64,000 bases of DNA from Eulemur rufifrons (lineage: Eukaryota; Chordata; Mammalia; Primates; Lemuridae): the NCBI RefSeq assembly GCF_041146395.1, contig NC_090984.1, positions 80,487,114 to 80,551,113 of the forward strand, given 5' to 3'. Made by a program: the position numbers and the translations under genes. This document shows positions 11,204-21,720 of this stretch, in pieces. The notes under the pieces are model-generated. The model was given only the letters and a program-made list of their open reading frames with translations. It was not told the origin of the DNA and made no database searches. Positions within the stretch are counted from its first letter, which is position 1. Each line of letters starts with the position of its first letter.

Positions 11204-12480
11204 CCTTCTTTTGAGTCAAAGTTATAAGTGTGCCCATCACTCAGATAGTGTTCATTGTATCTGTTAGGTATGAATTTACCCATCCCTTCCTTCCTCCTCC
11301 TACCTGCTTGGTTTCCAATAAGTGTTATTTCCATATGTACACATAAGTGTTGATCAATTAGTTCTAGTTTAATGGTGAGTACATGTGGTGTTTGTTTTTC
11401 CATTCTTGTGATACGTCACTTAGAAGAATGGTCTTCACACATGTACCCGAATGTTTATAGCAGCACAATTCACAATAGCAAAGATGTGGAAACAACCCAA
11501 ATGCCCATCAATACATGATTGGATTAGTAAGCTGTGGTATATGTATACCATGGAATATTACTCACCTATAAGGAATAATGAAGATACGACATCTCTATGG
11601 TTCTCTTGGAGAGAGTTGGAACCCATTATATTAAGTGAAGTATCCCAAGAATGGAAAAACAAGCATCACATGTACTCACCAGAAAATTGGTTCCCCTGAA
11701 CATCACCTAAATACACATCTAGGAACGACACCAATCAGATATCAGACTGAGGTGCGGGGTGGGGGAGGGGATGGGTGTATGCCTACCAATGAGTGCATTG
11801 CGCACCCTTTGGGGAATGGTAACACTTGAAGGTGCTGACTCGGGAAGGGGGGGTGGGGAAGGGAGGGATATAGATCTACATGATGGGTGCAACGCGCACT
11901 ATCTGGGGAACAGACACGCCTGGAGCTCTGACTTGGGGAGAAAGGCGGTACAGGAGCAACGTATGTAACCTGCAATTCTGTATCCCCCATAACAATAAGA
12001 TGAAAAAAAAAAAACAAATAAAAAATAAAATAAAATAAAAATAAAAAAAATAAAATAAAAAAAAAAAGAAGAATGGTCTTCAGTTCCATTCAGGTTAATA
12101 CAAGAGGTATTAGTTCACCATTTTTTATGGCTGAGTAACACTCCATGGTATACATATACCACATTTTATTAATCCACTCATGTATTCATGGGCACTTGGG
12201 TTGTTTCCACATCTTTGCAATTGTGAATCATGCTGCTGTAAACATTTGAGTACAAATGTCTTTTTAATAAAATCTTTTTTTTCCTTTGGATAAATACCCA
12301 GCAATGGGATTGCTGGATCAAATAGTAGGTCTACTCTTAGTTCTTTGAGGTATCTCCATACTACTGTCCATAGATGTTGTATTAGTTTGCAGTCCCACCA
12401 ATAGTGTATGAATGTTCCTATCTCTCCACATCCATGCCAGCATTTGTTGCTTTGGGACTTTTTGATAAAAGTCATTCTGA
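11204..12480 (-). mobile_element. Older L1 3' part, antisense, split by a nested L1
   Basis: The left part (11204-11437) is antisense L1 3' UTR (caaagttataagtgtgcccatc, ggtgagtacatgtggtg, ccattcttgtgatac). The right part resumes at 12067-12082 and continues as antisense ORF2 C-terminal sequence to about 12478. On the minus strand this reads CWHGCGEIGTFIHYWWDCKL followed by [19 protein letters not shown], the conserved Cys-rich and following region of L1 ORF2p. The element is 5'-truncated at about 12480, and its 3' terminus is replaced by an A-run. A taaatttt...aaaa string lies on both outer sides (near 11172 and 12483) and may be the remains of its target duplication. Confidence 0.85.
11422..12082 (+). 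mobile_element. Young 5'-truncated L1 nested in older L1, 16-bp target duplication
   Basis: The insertion body is 11438-12066, in sense. It reads the end of ORF2 (11451-11699, with ending QEWKNKHHMYSPENWFP in frame), a G-rich 3' UTR (ggtgcggggtgggggagggg), two GC-rich blocks with CpGs, gcaacgtatgtaacctg, and a long A-rich tail of taaaa repeats. The 16-base agaagaatggtcttca is present at 11422-11437 and again at 12067-12082 without mismatch, a textbook L1 target-site duplication. It splits the antisense L1 cleanly, so it is the younger of the two. Confidence 0.97.
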
Positions 12481-13915
12481 AATAAATTTTTTAAAACTCT
12501 AATAAAGACTCTAACACAATAGTAATCAGATACAAAAAAAAATCTTTACTTAAGAGAACAAATGATTAGTTATTATACTTAATTTGAATGAAATATTTGA
12601 GGTCAGCAAAGAAGAAGGTGTTACATAATTATAGGTGTGCAGGAATGCACAAATGAGACTTTTTTTGGCCTTCCTTGAAACACTAAAATGAAAGTGTGAT
12701 GATAAAAAGACATAAAACACTCCAAAAGAGATAAATCTCTCATTTTAATGCTTTTGTCAACCCACAATATTCTTGATCATTTACTGACCAAAAATCCTTC
12801 CTTAGGTACTTTTTTTTCTTTGACACCAAACAAAGTTAGGGCACTAACTGGAGAGAAGTTGAGAGAAGGTAAACATTTACAAATAGATTGTTACAAGGGC
12901 AGAAAGGAAATTTTGCTGAACTGAACCTCCATAGCCTTAATTTTTTCTTATAAGAAATATCTGTTTAAAGGGAATTGAGAATTTTTTTGGAAAAAAGATT
13001 AATTCAAAGAAAACCTGAAAAAGACATTCACAAATCCCACATATATGGACAAAAAAAAAATCTGACATCTGCAGTTGATCCATTCATTAAAATAAGACAA
13101 TCTGTGCAGCCCATTTCTGTAACTCTCTTGCAGACTGCCTTAACTTTTCATTCTCATAAATTGGAGATGGGTTGTTTGCTTTATTGGTAATTGCGACAGA
13201 AGCCGAATGGTCCTATGTTTGCCAGTCCACAAACCCCATAGATATTTATCCACTCACTGCAGTGCCAGCCTGCTGCATTATTTCAGCTAGTGACATTCCT
13301 CGATGAAAAAACAGCAGCTGCTCACTCAAAATAAACTTGTTTCTGTTTATGCTGTCAGCAGAAAGCTGTTTTAAAAAATCATTAGATGCATCATGCTGTT
13401 GCAGTATGTTAAATTGTGAAGCATAAAGAAACATTCCTGAAAGACAAGCAACGTGTTACCTCCATGCCCTCGTCACTAGTGTTGGTTTCTTTTCTTTTTC
13501 TGAATAATTCAAATGCAGGTAAGATTTGTGACCTAAGGTGCTCAGACAACATTAAGGATGCCAAGATGGTGCATTGAAACCCCTTCTAGGTTAGTGAATC
13601 TAGTGAATTCTACATGAAGGAAAACGTGGGGAAAACACTACACTAAGATCAGGGGACCTGGTACTGATGTTGGCTCTGTCAACCAATCTATGAAAACTTG
13701 GATACCTCGCTCTCTCATTTTCTAAATCTATTTTTATTTAAACCTGGACAGCTGCACAATAAGCTACGTCTTTAACAATGTTCAAAGATCAGACGGAATA
13801 CAGACTACATTAGCTCACAAAAGATTACAAGATATTTGAACATGAGGTCTCTGGATTTAAGTGTGGAGAAAACAGGAAGATAATTTTTAAAATTAGAAAT
13901 AGAGTGTTTTACAGG
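12481..13915. other. Unique, gene-free sequence
   Basis: No repeat family was recognised in 1.4 kb. The segment at about 13200-13440 is of higher complexity, with cagcagctgctcactc and an imperfect dyad around gctgtcagcagaaagctg. ORFs at 12975-13190 and 13246-13434 are short and lack motifs. It may include conserved non-coding sequence, but that cannot be judged from one genome. Confidence 0.5.
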
Positions 13916-14080
13916 TTTTTTTTTTAATTTCAGAATATTTGGGGGGTACACAGATTTTGTTTACATAATTTGCTTTTGTACAGTTTGAGTTAGAGTTTTA
14001 GGAGTGCCTTTCACCTAAATTGGAACTAATTCATCAACACTTATGTGCACATATGGAAGTAAAACTCATTGGATACCTCT
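13916..14080 (-). mobile_element. Very short L1 3' end, antisense, with inverted 5' segment
   Basis: 13916-14015 is antisense L1 3' terminus: a T-run, aatttcagaatatttggggg, then an imperfect tgttt...ttacata block. At about 14016 the sequence turns to sense 3' UTR (taaattggaactaattcat ... ggaagtaaaactcattgga), matching 10018-10076 of the L1 at 9323-10250. Seen from the minus strand this is again an inverted 5' part followed by a 3' part with tail. Confidence 0.7.
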
Positions 14081-14714
14081 CTTGATCAATCTGAACTGCA
14101 CTTTTTCCATTTGAGCGAAATGGTCTCCTAAGAACTTCACACTGTATCTTGCAATGTCTCCACTGCTAGCAGTTTTCACCGGTTGTAGGAGAACACATGG
14201 CTGATATAAATTTATTCTGACCCTAGGTAAATTACACAAAGCACTGTTTTACTCAAGTAGTCAATAAAGATACCCCTGTATTAAAAGAGTGACACATTTG
14301 TTTTCCTTTATTTGCCAATTTAAATATCTGAAAGTGGATTTTGAATTGTTTTTCACAAATGGATATTGGTAAAATAAATTATGGTGCATCCATAAAATAA
14401 ATTGCCATGCCACTAGTATGATATTTATTAGAAAACTGTATTTGCATGCATTAAAATGTAAAACTGACAGTGTCAAAAATATTACTAGTTTAAAAGAAAA
14501 CAAGTAGACAAGTAGGTTATATGTAGCTTGTCCCATTTTTGTAAAATAAAAATATATATGTATATACATGTGTGTGTTTTATACATAGACAATATTCTGG
14601 AGTAAGGCATACTACCCTCCTTTAAGATATGTTTTTCCCTAGGAGGAGGAAATAAAATAGGAGATCTCCATTTTTATGTTTTATTCTTTTGTAATATTTG
14701 AAGGTTGATAGTTA
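14081..14714. other. Unique, gene-free sequence
   Basis: AT-rich; includes a short tatatatgtatatacatgtgtgtg patch near 14552-14576. No exon or repeat family was recognised. Confidence 0.5.
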
Positions 14715-14812
14715 ATATGTTACTTTTATATATGGCTAGAGATAAGGGTCTAGTTTCACTCTTATATGTTATTTTTATATATGGCTGGAGATAAGGGTCT
14801 AGTTTCACTCTT
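14715..14812. repeat. 49-bp tandem duplication at the edge of an L1
   Basis: Two copies of a 49-base unit lie head to tail at 14715-14763 and 14764-14812, with about two mismatches. The unit spans the first bases of an antisense L1 (agataagggtctagtttcac), so the duplication arose after that L1 was in place. Confidence 0.85.
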
Positions 14813-15705
14813 CTGAATATCTATATCCAGTTTTCCCAGCATCATTTATTGAAAAGACTATCTTTTCCCCATTCTATGTTCTTGGCAACTTTGTTGGAGA
14901 TAAGTTCACTATAGATGTGTGGATTTATTTCTGGGTTCTCTATTCTGTTCCATTGGGCTATGTGTCTGTTTTTATGCCAGTTCCATGCTGTTTTGGTTAC
15001 TACAGGTCTGTAGTATAATTTGAAGTCCGGTAACTTGATGCTTCCAGTTTTATTCTTTTTTCAGGATGGCTTTGACTATTCTGAGTCTTTTGCGGTTCCA
15101 TACAAATTTGAGGATTTTTTTCTATTTCTGTGAAGAATGTCATTGATATTTTGATGAGGATTACAATGACTCTGTAGATTACTTTGGGTAGTATGGACAT
15201 TTTAACAGTTGATTCTTCCAATCCATGGGCAAGGAATATCATTCCCTCTTTTTGTGTCCTCTTTAATTCCTTTCATCAATGTTTTATAGTTTTCATAATA
15301 GAGATCTTTAACTTCTTTGGTCCAGTTTATTCCTTGGTGTTTTATTTTATTTGTAGCTACTATAAACGGGATTATTTTTTTAGTTTCTTTTTCAGATTGT
15401 TGATTGTTGGCAGGTAGAAATGCTACTGATTTTTGTATGTTGATTTTGTATCCTGCAACTTTACTGAATTTGTTTATCAGTTCTAATAGTTTTTTTTGTG
15501 GAGTCTCTAGGTTTCTCTAGATACAAGATCATATCGTCTGCAAACAAGGATAATTTGACTTTTTCCTTTCCAATTTGGATGCCCTTCATTTCTTCCTTTT
15601 GTCTGATTGCTCTAGCTAGAACTTCCAGTACTATGTTGAATAACAGTGGTGAAAGTGGGCATCCTTTTCTTGTTAATGATCTTAGAGGAAAGGCTTTCAG
15701 TTTTA
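14723..15705 (-). mobile_element. Old L1 ORF2 fragment, antisense
   Basis: Reads as antisense L1 reverse transcriptase-region sequence: agttttcccagcatcattta, then ttctgttccattgggctatg, 'tttgggtagtatggacattttaac', 'gtagaaatgctactgatttttgta' and 'catatcgtctgcaaac', the last being antisense of the region just before the RT active-site segment. There is no 3' end or tail. Divergence and wording suggest an L1MA/L1PB-age element rather than the lemur-specific L1. Confidence 0.85.
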
Positions 15706-15759
15706 TAATCAGAAATGATTACAAGGCAATAAAATATTTTAGTGAGAATATAACATAAT

Positions 15760-16760
15760 CAACTTTTTTGAGGTATAATTTTAAGTGTAGATTTTGATAT
15801 ACTTTGAGAAATATGTGCCCTCATGTCACCATAACCCTGAAAAATATTCTAGAGCCCTTTGTGGTTAATCTTCTACCCTAAGCCCCAGACAGCCAATGAT
15901 CTTATTTCTCAATTAATTTACTTATTTTTGACTTTAACATAAATGGAAGCATACAGTAGCTTCTCTGTATCTGTTTTCTTTTGATCAATATATTGATTTT
16001 TAGATTCATCCATTTTTGAAGTGTGAATTGGTAGTGTGTTCCTTTTTATTGCTGGCTACATTGTATGGATATTCCACAATCTGTTTTTCCATTCCCCTCT
16101 GGATGCATTATGTCCAGCTTTTTACTATTATGAATAAGCTGCTATAAACATTCATATCCAAGCATTTTCATGGGGAAATGATTTGTTTCTCTTGATTGTA
16201 TTCCTAGGACTAGAATTACTGGGTCATAGGATAGAAGTATGTTTACCTGTATGAGAAACTGCTAAAGAGTTTCCCAAAGTTGCTGTACCATTTTGCACCA
16301 CCACCAGAAATATCTGAGAGTTTCAGTTGCTTCATATACTTGTCAACACTTGGTATTGTCAGCTTTAAAAATTTTAACTAATACAGGGTTTCCTTTTGGG
16401 GTGATGAAGATTGTCTGGAATTAGACAGTGGTAGTGGTTGCACAACGTTGTGAATGTACTAAATGACATTCAGTACCTTTTAAAATGGTTCAAATAGTAA
16501 ATTTCATGTTATGTGTATTTTACCACAATAAAAAATGTGTTAATATGGGGAAAAAATAAAATAAAAATTTTAACTATTCTTTATGGATATCTACAGGTAT
16601 TTATTTATAGTTTAAATTTTATTTTCCTGGTGAGTAAAGGTGCTGGACATCTTTTCACATGGGTACTTATAAATCTTGCTTTTGTGAATTGTCTATTCAA
16701 ATCTTTTGTCCATTTTAAAAATACTTTGTCCTTTTATTATTGAGTTATAAGAGCTTTTAT
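15760..16760 (-). mobile_element. Ancient L1M 3' part, antisense, interrupted by a nested L1 end
   Basis: Starts with an L1M 3' UTR-like block (ttttttgaggtataattttaag) and continues through antisense ORF2-end sequence (ctgctataaacattcatat, gaattactgggtcatagg, 'gctgtaccattttgcaccacc'). It resumes after the nested insertion with 'aaagttgctgg'-like and 'tttgtgaattgtctattcaaatc' segments to about 16760. Strongly diverged; the edges are approximate. Confidence 0.7.
16367..16576 (+). mobile_element. Nested L1 3' end with 14-bp target duplication
   Basis: The inserted body is 16381-16562 and reads an old sense L1 3' terminus: ggttgcacaacgttgtgaat, aaaatggttcaaatagtaa, then 'tgtgtattttaccacaataaaaa'. 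The 14 bases aaaaattttaacta are present at 16367-16380 and at 16563-16576 without mismatch. The flanks on both sides are one antisense L1M, so this is an insertion of one L1 into another. A perfect duplication of this age is notable, though part is low-complexity. Confidence 0.85.
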
Positions 16761-17184
16761 ATGTTTAGCTTAGCTGGTAAAGAAGTCATTATAGGTACTA
16801 AGGCAATCTACCTGTAACCCAGGTGGATTGATGGTTTTTTATGTTTCTAATCTCACACAAACAAATGGATTTATTATAGGCTATCTCCCAGCAAGGGAGC
16901 GCCTGGAATGAATGCATACCTTCTGCTGAGTCTCCCTTTCCCCTTTGAAGTTGCATTTAGTCATCTCCTCTTCACTTTTAATTTAGCATGTCTTAGGGTC
17001 TGAGTAAGGAATGTTGTTCATGGACATTCCTTGTGTGGCTCATCTTCTTCACAAGGGCAGGTTGGAAGTTGTGCTTTCTTACATGTAGGCTCTAGCATTA
17101 AATCAGACACATGCAGAAATAAAACTTCTGAAAGTCTTGTAGTGCTTTATGCATTTAGTTTTATTAATTTTACTTAAAGCTTAT
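16761..17184. other. Unique sequence, no gene seen
   Basis: About 420 bases with no recognised repeat or exon. Confidence 0.5.
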
Positions 17185-18010
17185 TTATTTAGCACTACTA
17201 TGTGCAAAGAATTATGCTTCATGCTGAGAATTGAACTGTGAATAAGGCAGACACTGCTGCTGCCCTTATAAAGGCATCAGTAAAGTGCAGTGGATAACAT
17301 TGAACAGGTAATTAGAGGTATGATGCACAGTGGGGATAGAGGACAGTGGCTGGGTGGGTGGGCTACCAGGGGTGTCTAGGTTAATGATATTGAACTTCAT
17401 CAAGAGAGAGTTGGAAAGTAACCTAAGGGTTTTAAGCATTGAAATAATATTATAAAATTTTTAAAAAGTATAATTATTTCTTTAATATGAAAAGATGAAA
17501 AAATAAAATTCTTTCTCCAACATGAAATAAAAGGAACAAGAGATGATAAAGGAAAAACACTTATGAGGCTCTGAGAGTAACGTGCATGAGATGCAATGGT
17601 GGCTTGGACTAGCTGAGATGGAGAAATTTGGTTATAATTGAAATATACTTAGTAACTAACATCAATAGGAATTGGTGGCTGTAGTTTGCAATTGAAGGAT
17701 AAGGAGATGTCAAGGTCGACACTGAGAATTCTGACTTGGATGACTGGTCAGAGAGGTGCCATTCACTGAGATGGAAAAAAAAAAGAGATGTAGCAAAATG
17801 GTGAGTTTGGGGCATATCAGGGTTGAAATGTCTATAAGATGTTCAAGTGGAGATATTGGGTTGTCAGTATAGGTATGGAACTCAGGGAGAGAATCACTTA
17901 TAGATATAACTTTAATGGTATTTAGCATACAATTGAAATCAAAGACACAGTAGTGGATGAGATGACCTAAGAGAGAATGCAGAATGAGAAGAATGAAATA
18001 CTTAATTATG
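17185..18010 (-). mobile_element. Long L2 LINE fragment, antisense
   Basis: Begins with antisense L2 3'-end wording (agcactactatgtgcaaag, then a gtgaataaggcagacactgc block). It later carries 'ggtggcttggactagctgag', 'gaggtgccattcactgagatgg', 'ttgaaatgtctataagatgttcaagtgg' and 'ctcagggagagaatcac', in the order expected for antisense L2. About 800 bases with indels. The ORFs at 17609-17928 on the minus strand lie inside it and are not expected to be functional. Confidence 0.65.
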
Positions 18011-18233
18011 CCCTGAAGAACAAAATATTTAATTATGCCCTGAAGGACATCAAACTTCTGGGGTAGGGAGAAGAGGATATTCTGACCAAGATTACTAGAG
18101 CCATTCTGTTGGAGAAAACCCAGTGGAAAATTGTGTCATGAAAGTAAAGAGAATAGTGTTTCCACAAAGAGGGAGCAGACATCTGTATCAAATACTTCTC
18201 ATAATTCCAGTGAGACAAAGAAGAATAATCATT

Positions 18234-18690
18234 GGAATTTTTAAAATAAGTTTTATTGTGCGTATTTAAGGTATACAACATAATGTTATATATACACAAA
18301 CATATATATATCTTATAACATGTTATGGTTATGATAGTGGAACAAAGTAACATCTCAGAGTTACCAGTTTTTTGCCCCCATGTCTGGAGATACTAAGCAA
18401 AAAATCCTGAATACATTACTATTAACTATAGTCCTCATGTTGTAGATTAGATCTTTCAATGTGTTCATCCTACATACTTGCTACTTTTTATACTTTGACC
18501 TACATCTCTCCATTTTTTCTCCCCCCACAACCTTGGTAACCTCTTTTTATTCTCTCTATATATTTGGCCTGTCTATCCATTTATCTTTTATTTAATTCCA
18601 CATGAAGTGAGATCATGCAATATTTTTCTTTATGTGTCTAGCTTATTTCACTTAGCATAATGTCCTCTAGATCCATATGTTGTAGATTTA
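18234..18690 (-). mobile_element. Old L1 3' UTR and ORF2 end, antisense
   Basis: Matches the antisense 3' UTR of medium-age L1: tatttaaggtatacaacataatg, then tagtcctcatgttgtagatt, 'ccttggtaacctct', 'gtgagatcatgcaatat' and 'tgtgtctagcttatttcacttagcataatgtcctc'. No clear T-run or target duplication was found. Confidence 0.8.
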
Positions 18691-20449
18691 GTGATATAAA
18701 GTTCTGTTTTTAACAAGAATAGTTTTGGTGGAATGATGTCACAATCCAGACTATAGTAAATTGTGTGGTCAATGGGTTCAGAAAAGGGATTCCTAGAAGG
18801 AAAAAGTATTGGATACGATTATAGGTAGCTTTGTTCATATTTTATAGTGAGGAAAAGTTTTCTTTGTCCTTAAATTTTTTTGTTTTGAAATGGTAGGGTG
18901 TTAATTTTCAAAAGAATAGGACATGCAAAAATGAAATGAAAATACAGTATCTACTGTGCATCCACAATTTGTTAAACTCACAACTTTTCTTCTATAAATT
19001 ATTTCTTTAGGACATAAAGTTATAATAAACTATTAATTGATAAAACATAAGTGTAAGAATAACCTGGCACACAACTTTTGGGAAAATAATGTCATGTACA
19101 GAAGAAAACCAGAAAATTGCACCATCACATTCTTTAGAACCTTTAGCCTGTTTAAATTTCTAAAATGATATTCTAACAAAAGAATATTAAAGACACTGCT
19201 TTAACCATCAGAAAGTACATCTGATAGCACTGCACGAAGACTCTGGCATTGGACTAGATTACTGAAGTGTGGACTATCAATAGAAGAGAACAGAGGTGAC
19301 AGCATCATCATTAATCAAGGTGCTTTGTAGATGGCTGGTTACTGGACACACAATTCATATGCTCCTTCATTCAGTTTCATATAAGAAAATGTATCAGTCA
19401 CTTGAGAGGGTGAATTAGCATACTCGAAATAAGATAAATTATACCCTATGTTGCTTACTAATTCCAATACAACTATTTGTGAATTTATGTGTGATTGAAA
19501 ATTTGATTTTAAAAATAGTACATGGCTAGGAAAGTATCACTATGTTTTCCTATATTTTACTAAGTGAAAAAACTTGTTAGATAAGGTCTTCTTCATTGAA
19601 GTCCTTTTAAAATGGAATATAATGGAATATATTAGATGAGTTGACCTTGATTATAGAATTAATGAGTCCATTATAAGTATCGCAATCACTTCAATTGAGC
19701 AGTAGTACACAATTTATTTACCTTTGTTCTTCCCTCTTTGTCCTGACTGACAAGATTGATGAATGGTATACAGCAGTCTACAAAATAGCCTTAATGAGCC
19801 AGACCTATAAAAAATTAATCTTAAGATTCTCACATTTTTTTACTATCATCTGGGAAGATTACCACAATGATTAGTCTTAAATGAGTGCCATTCTTGCTCT
19901 TTCTCTGGAGAGTGCTAATTGAATTTAAAGCTTTCTTTTTCACTTATTACTTGTAGTAATTTCTATGCTTTGAATATTTGCATATGTGTCCGGGAATGTA
20001 TTCTGTGTTGTCCATCACATAAAAATAGTAATGCACTTATGAAGTACTCAAGTCAGACTCTATCCCAATATTAAATTCAGGATCTAGTCAGCAGTTTCAT
20101 CTTTGATGGATTGTGTTGTCAGAGCTTTCAATGAATTGGTAATTTCTACTTGTAAGCTGTTTCCTAGAAAAGATGAAAGTATGCATAAGACCTTAAATAA
20201 GTATCTAATTATCAAATTATCTTGTATTTATTGAAGTAAGATTAATTATAATAAAACCACACCATTTAATTAGAGGTCTCAGTTTGTGTCTATTTCATCA
20301 TAATTGAAAAATGTCATTTAAGTGGTTTTCATGTTTATATTATAATTTTACATGGACTATTTTTAAATGCTCCTAAAAAGAGTTAGCAATGATCCTCAAG
20401 CTTTCCTTAAAGACATACAAGAAACCTGGTTTCATGATTACATTTATTC
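18691..20449. other. Unique, gene-free sequence
   Basis: AT-rich sequence of about 1.75 kb. No exon, repeat family or RNA gene was recognised. All ORFs are under 60 codons. Confidence 0.5.
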
Positions 20450-20540
20450 AGCTAGTTTGTTATTGAATATTTATTGAGTGAGTATTTCATGCTAGTCACT
20501 GTACCAGGCATTATATTGTCTTTGCTTCTATAAACTGTCC
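20450..20540 (-). mobile_element. Possible L2 3' end, antisense
   Basis: gaatatttattgagtgag and 'catgctagtcactgtaccaggca' resemble the reverse complement of the L2 terminal 'gcctggcacatagtaggtgctcaataaatatt'. Short and diverged. Confidence 0.4.
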
Positions 20541-20711
20541 TGGTTTTCAACCTACCTCTTTATTTTATCCTATTTCACCTTACCTTTTGGGCAGCACTTT
20601 ATTTCTGTCTTCTTTCTGTGTTTTTCCTGGGAGTATGTCTTGGGCCCTCTTTTTCTCACTCAACTTTCACAAGTGATTGTATTTATTTTCATCTTCTTTG
20701 GGGAGAAGAAG

Positions 20712-20870
20712 CAACATAACATGATAGATGCATGAGTCATCCAGGGTTTGGAGTCAGGCCGGGCTTAGACTTGGATCCGTTGTTAGATGTATGACTTGAG
20801 GTAATTATAATGTCTTAGCTTTCCCATTTCTTCATCTGTATAATGAGGAACCTGTCATTACCCCATTATG
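20712..20870 (+). mobile_element. MIR SINE, sense
   Basis: Shows the MIR core order: 'ggtttggagtcaggccgggctta', 'gacttggatcc', 'tgtatgacttgaggtaattat', then 'tttcccatttcttcatctgtataatgagg'. The core and the following segment are clear; the ends are diverged. Confidence 0.75.
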
Positions 20871-21075
20871 CTGTATTTTCCTATCATTGTATGGTACTTA
20901 TCACACAGTGTTATAATGGCCTGCTTCATTGTCTGTAGCTACCTCTAGACCCTGTGCTCTAGGTGCTATGACAGCAGGAGCTTTTTATATCTTTTATTAT
21001 TGAATCCCTAGTACTTAGCTAAATTGTTCAGCATGGTAGGTGCTCAATAAGTGTTTATTGAATTGATAACAGATG
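20871..21075 (+). mobile_element. L2 LINE 3' end, sense
   Basis: Contains 'ggtacttatcacacagtgttataatggcc', 'gctctaggtgctatgacagcaggagc', then the terminal 'ggtaggtgctcaataagtgtttattgaattgata', which is close to the L2 3' terminus. Confidence 0.8.
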
Positions 21076-21077
21076 AT

Positions 21078-21720
21078 TGCTAAAAGGCACTACCTCTAAG
21101 AAGCTTAAAGTATAAAAGGAGAGATATATGGGTAAACAAACAATTACAATACTATTAAACTATTTCAACAGAAATATGTACAAGGTGTGCCAGGCTAGGT
21201 GGGGTGAGGAATCCTGGCAGTGGTGGCCTTTGTGGCTACTAGACGCAGGATGGCTCAAAGTTCATCAACAAGCTAGTTTACAGTCCTAGAGAAGTGTGTA
21301 GGTGTTTTTTGTTTTTTGTTTTTTTGGGTTTTTGTGTGTGTGTGTGTGTGTGTGTGTTTTAGTAGGTTGATTGATACTTGAGCTGAATTAATATAAAAAA
21401 GTGGCAATTTCTGAGATGAGGAAGTTAGGAAGGAATTGCAGAGCATGTACAGGGATACTCAGACTTGGAAAAGCACCCCAAGCGCCCCATTTGGGGAAGC
21501 ACAGTTAATATTTTGGTGTGGCTGGAATAAAGTGTACCTCTTAGGTGATGGAGTGATGTGTATCTGGAAAACTAGGCTATGATGAGAAATTTGAACTTCA
21601 TCTCACAGGCAACAGAAAAATCTTTAGAATGCAAATAAAATGGGAAAAAGACTGTCACAAATGTAGAAATGATATTGTGAGAAAATGCATAGGTCCAACC
21701 ACAAGTGTGTGGAGAAATAC
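21078..21720 (-). mobile_element. L2 LINE fragment, antisense
   Basis: Antisense L2-like blocks in order: 'ctaagaagcttaaagtata', 'acaaacaattacaatac', 'ggtgtggctggaataaagtgtac' and 'ttgaacttcatctcacaggcaac'. It lies tail to tail with the sense L2 at 20871-21075. Interrupted by the T/TG-rich tract at 21303-21356. Divergence is high, so this is a moderate call. Confidence 0.5.
21303..21356 (+). repeat. T-rich tract plus (TG)12 microsatellite
   Basis: T-rich sequence with single G interruptions passes into 12 uninterrupted TG units at 21333-21356. It is likely to be length-variable. Confidence 0.9.

Noticed and set aside
11742..12089. 115-codon minus-strand ORF with a Phe/Leu-rich start
   Set aside because: It is the antisense of the L1 3' UTR and its A-rich tail; the hydrophobic stretch is just the poly-A complement.
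14552..14576. tatatatgtatatacatgtgtgtg patch as possible TATA promoter
   Set aside because: Low-complexity AT/GT repeat with no start-site context.
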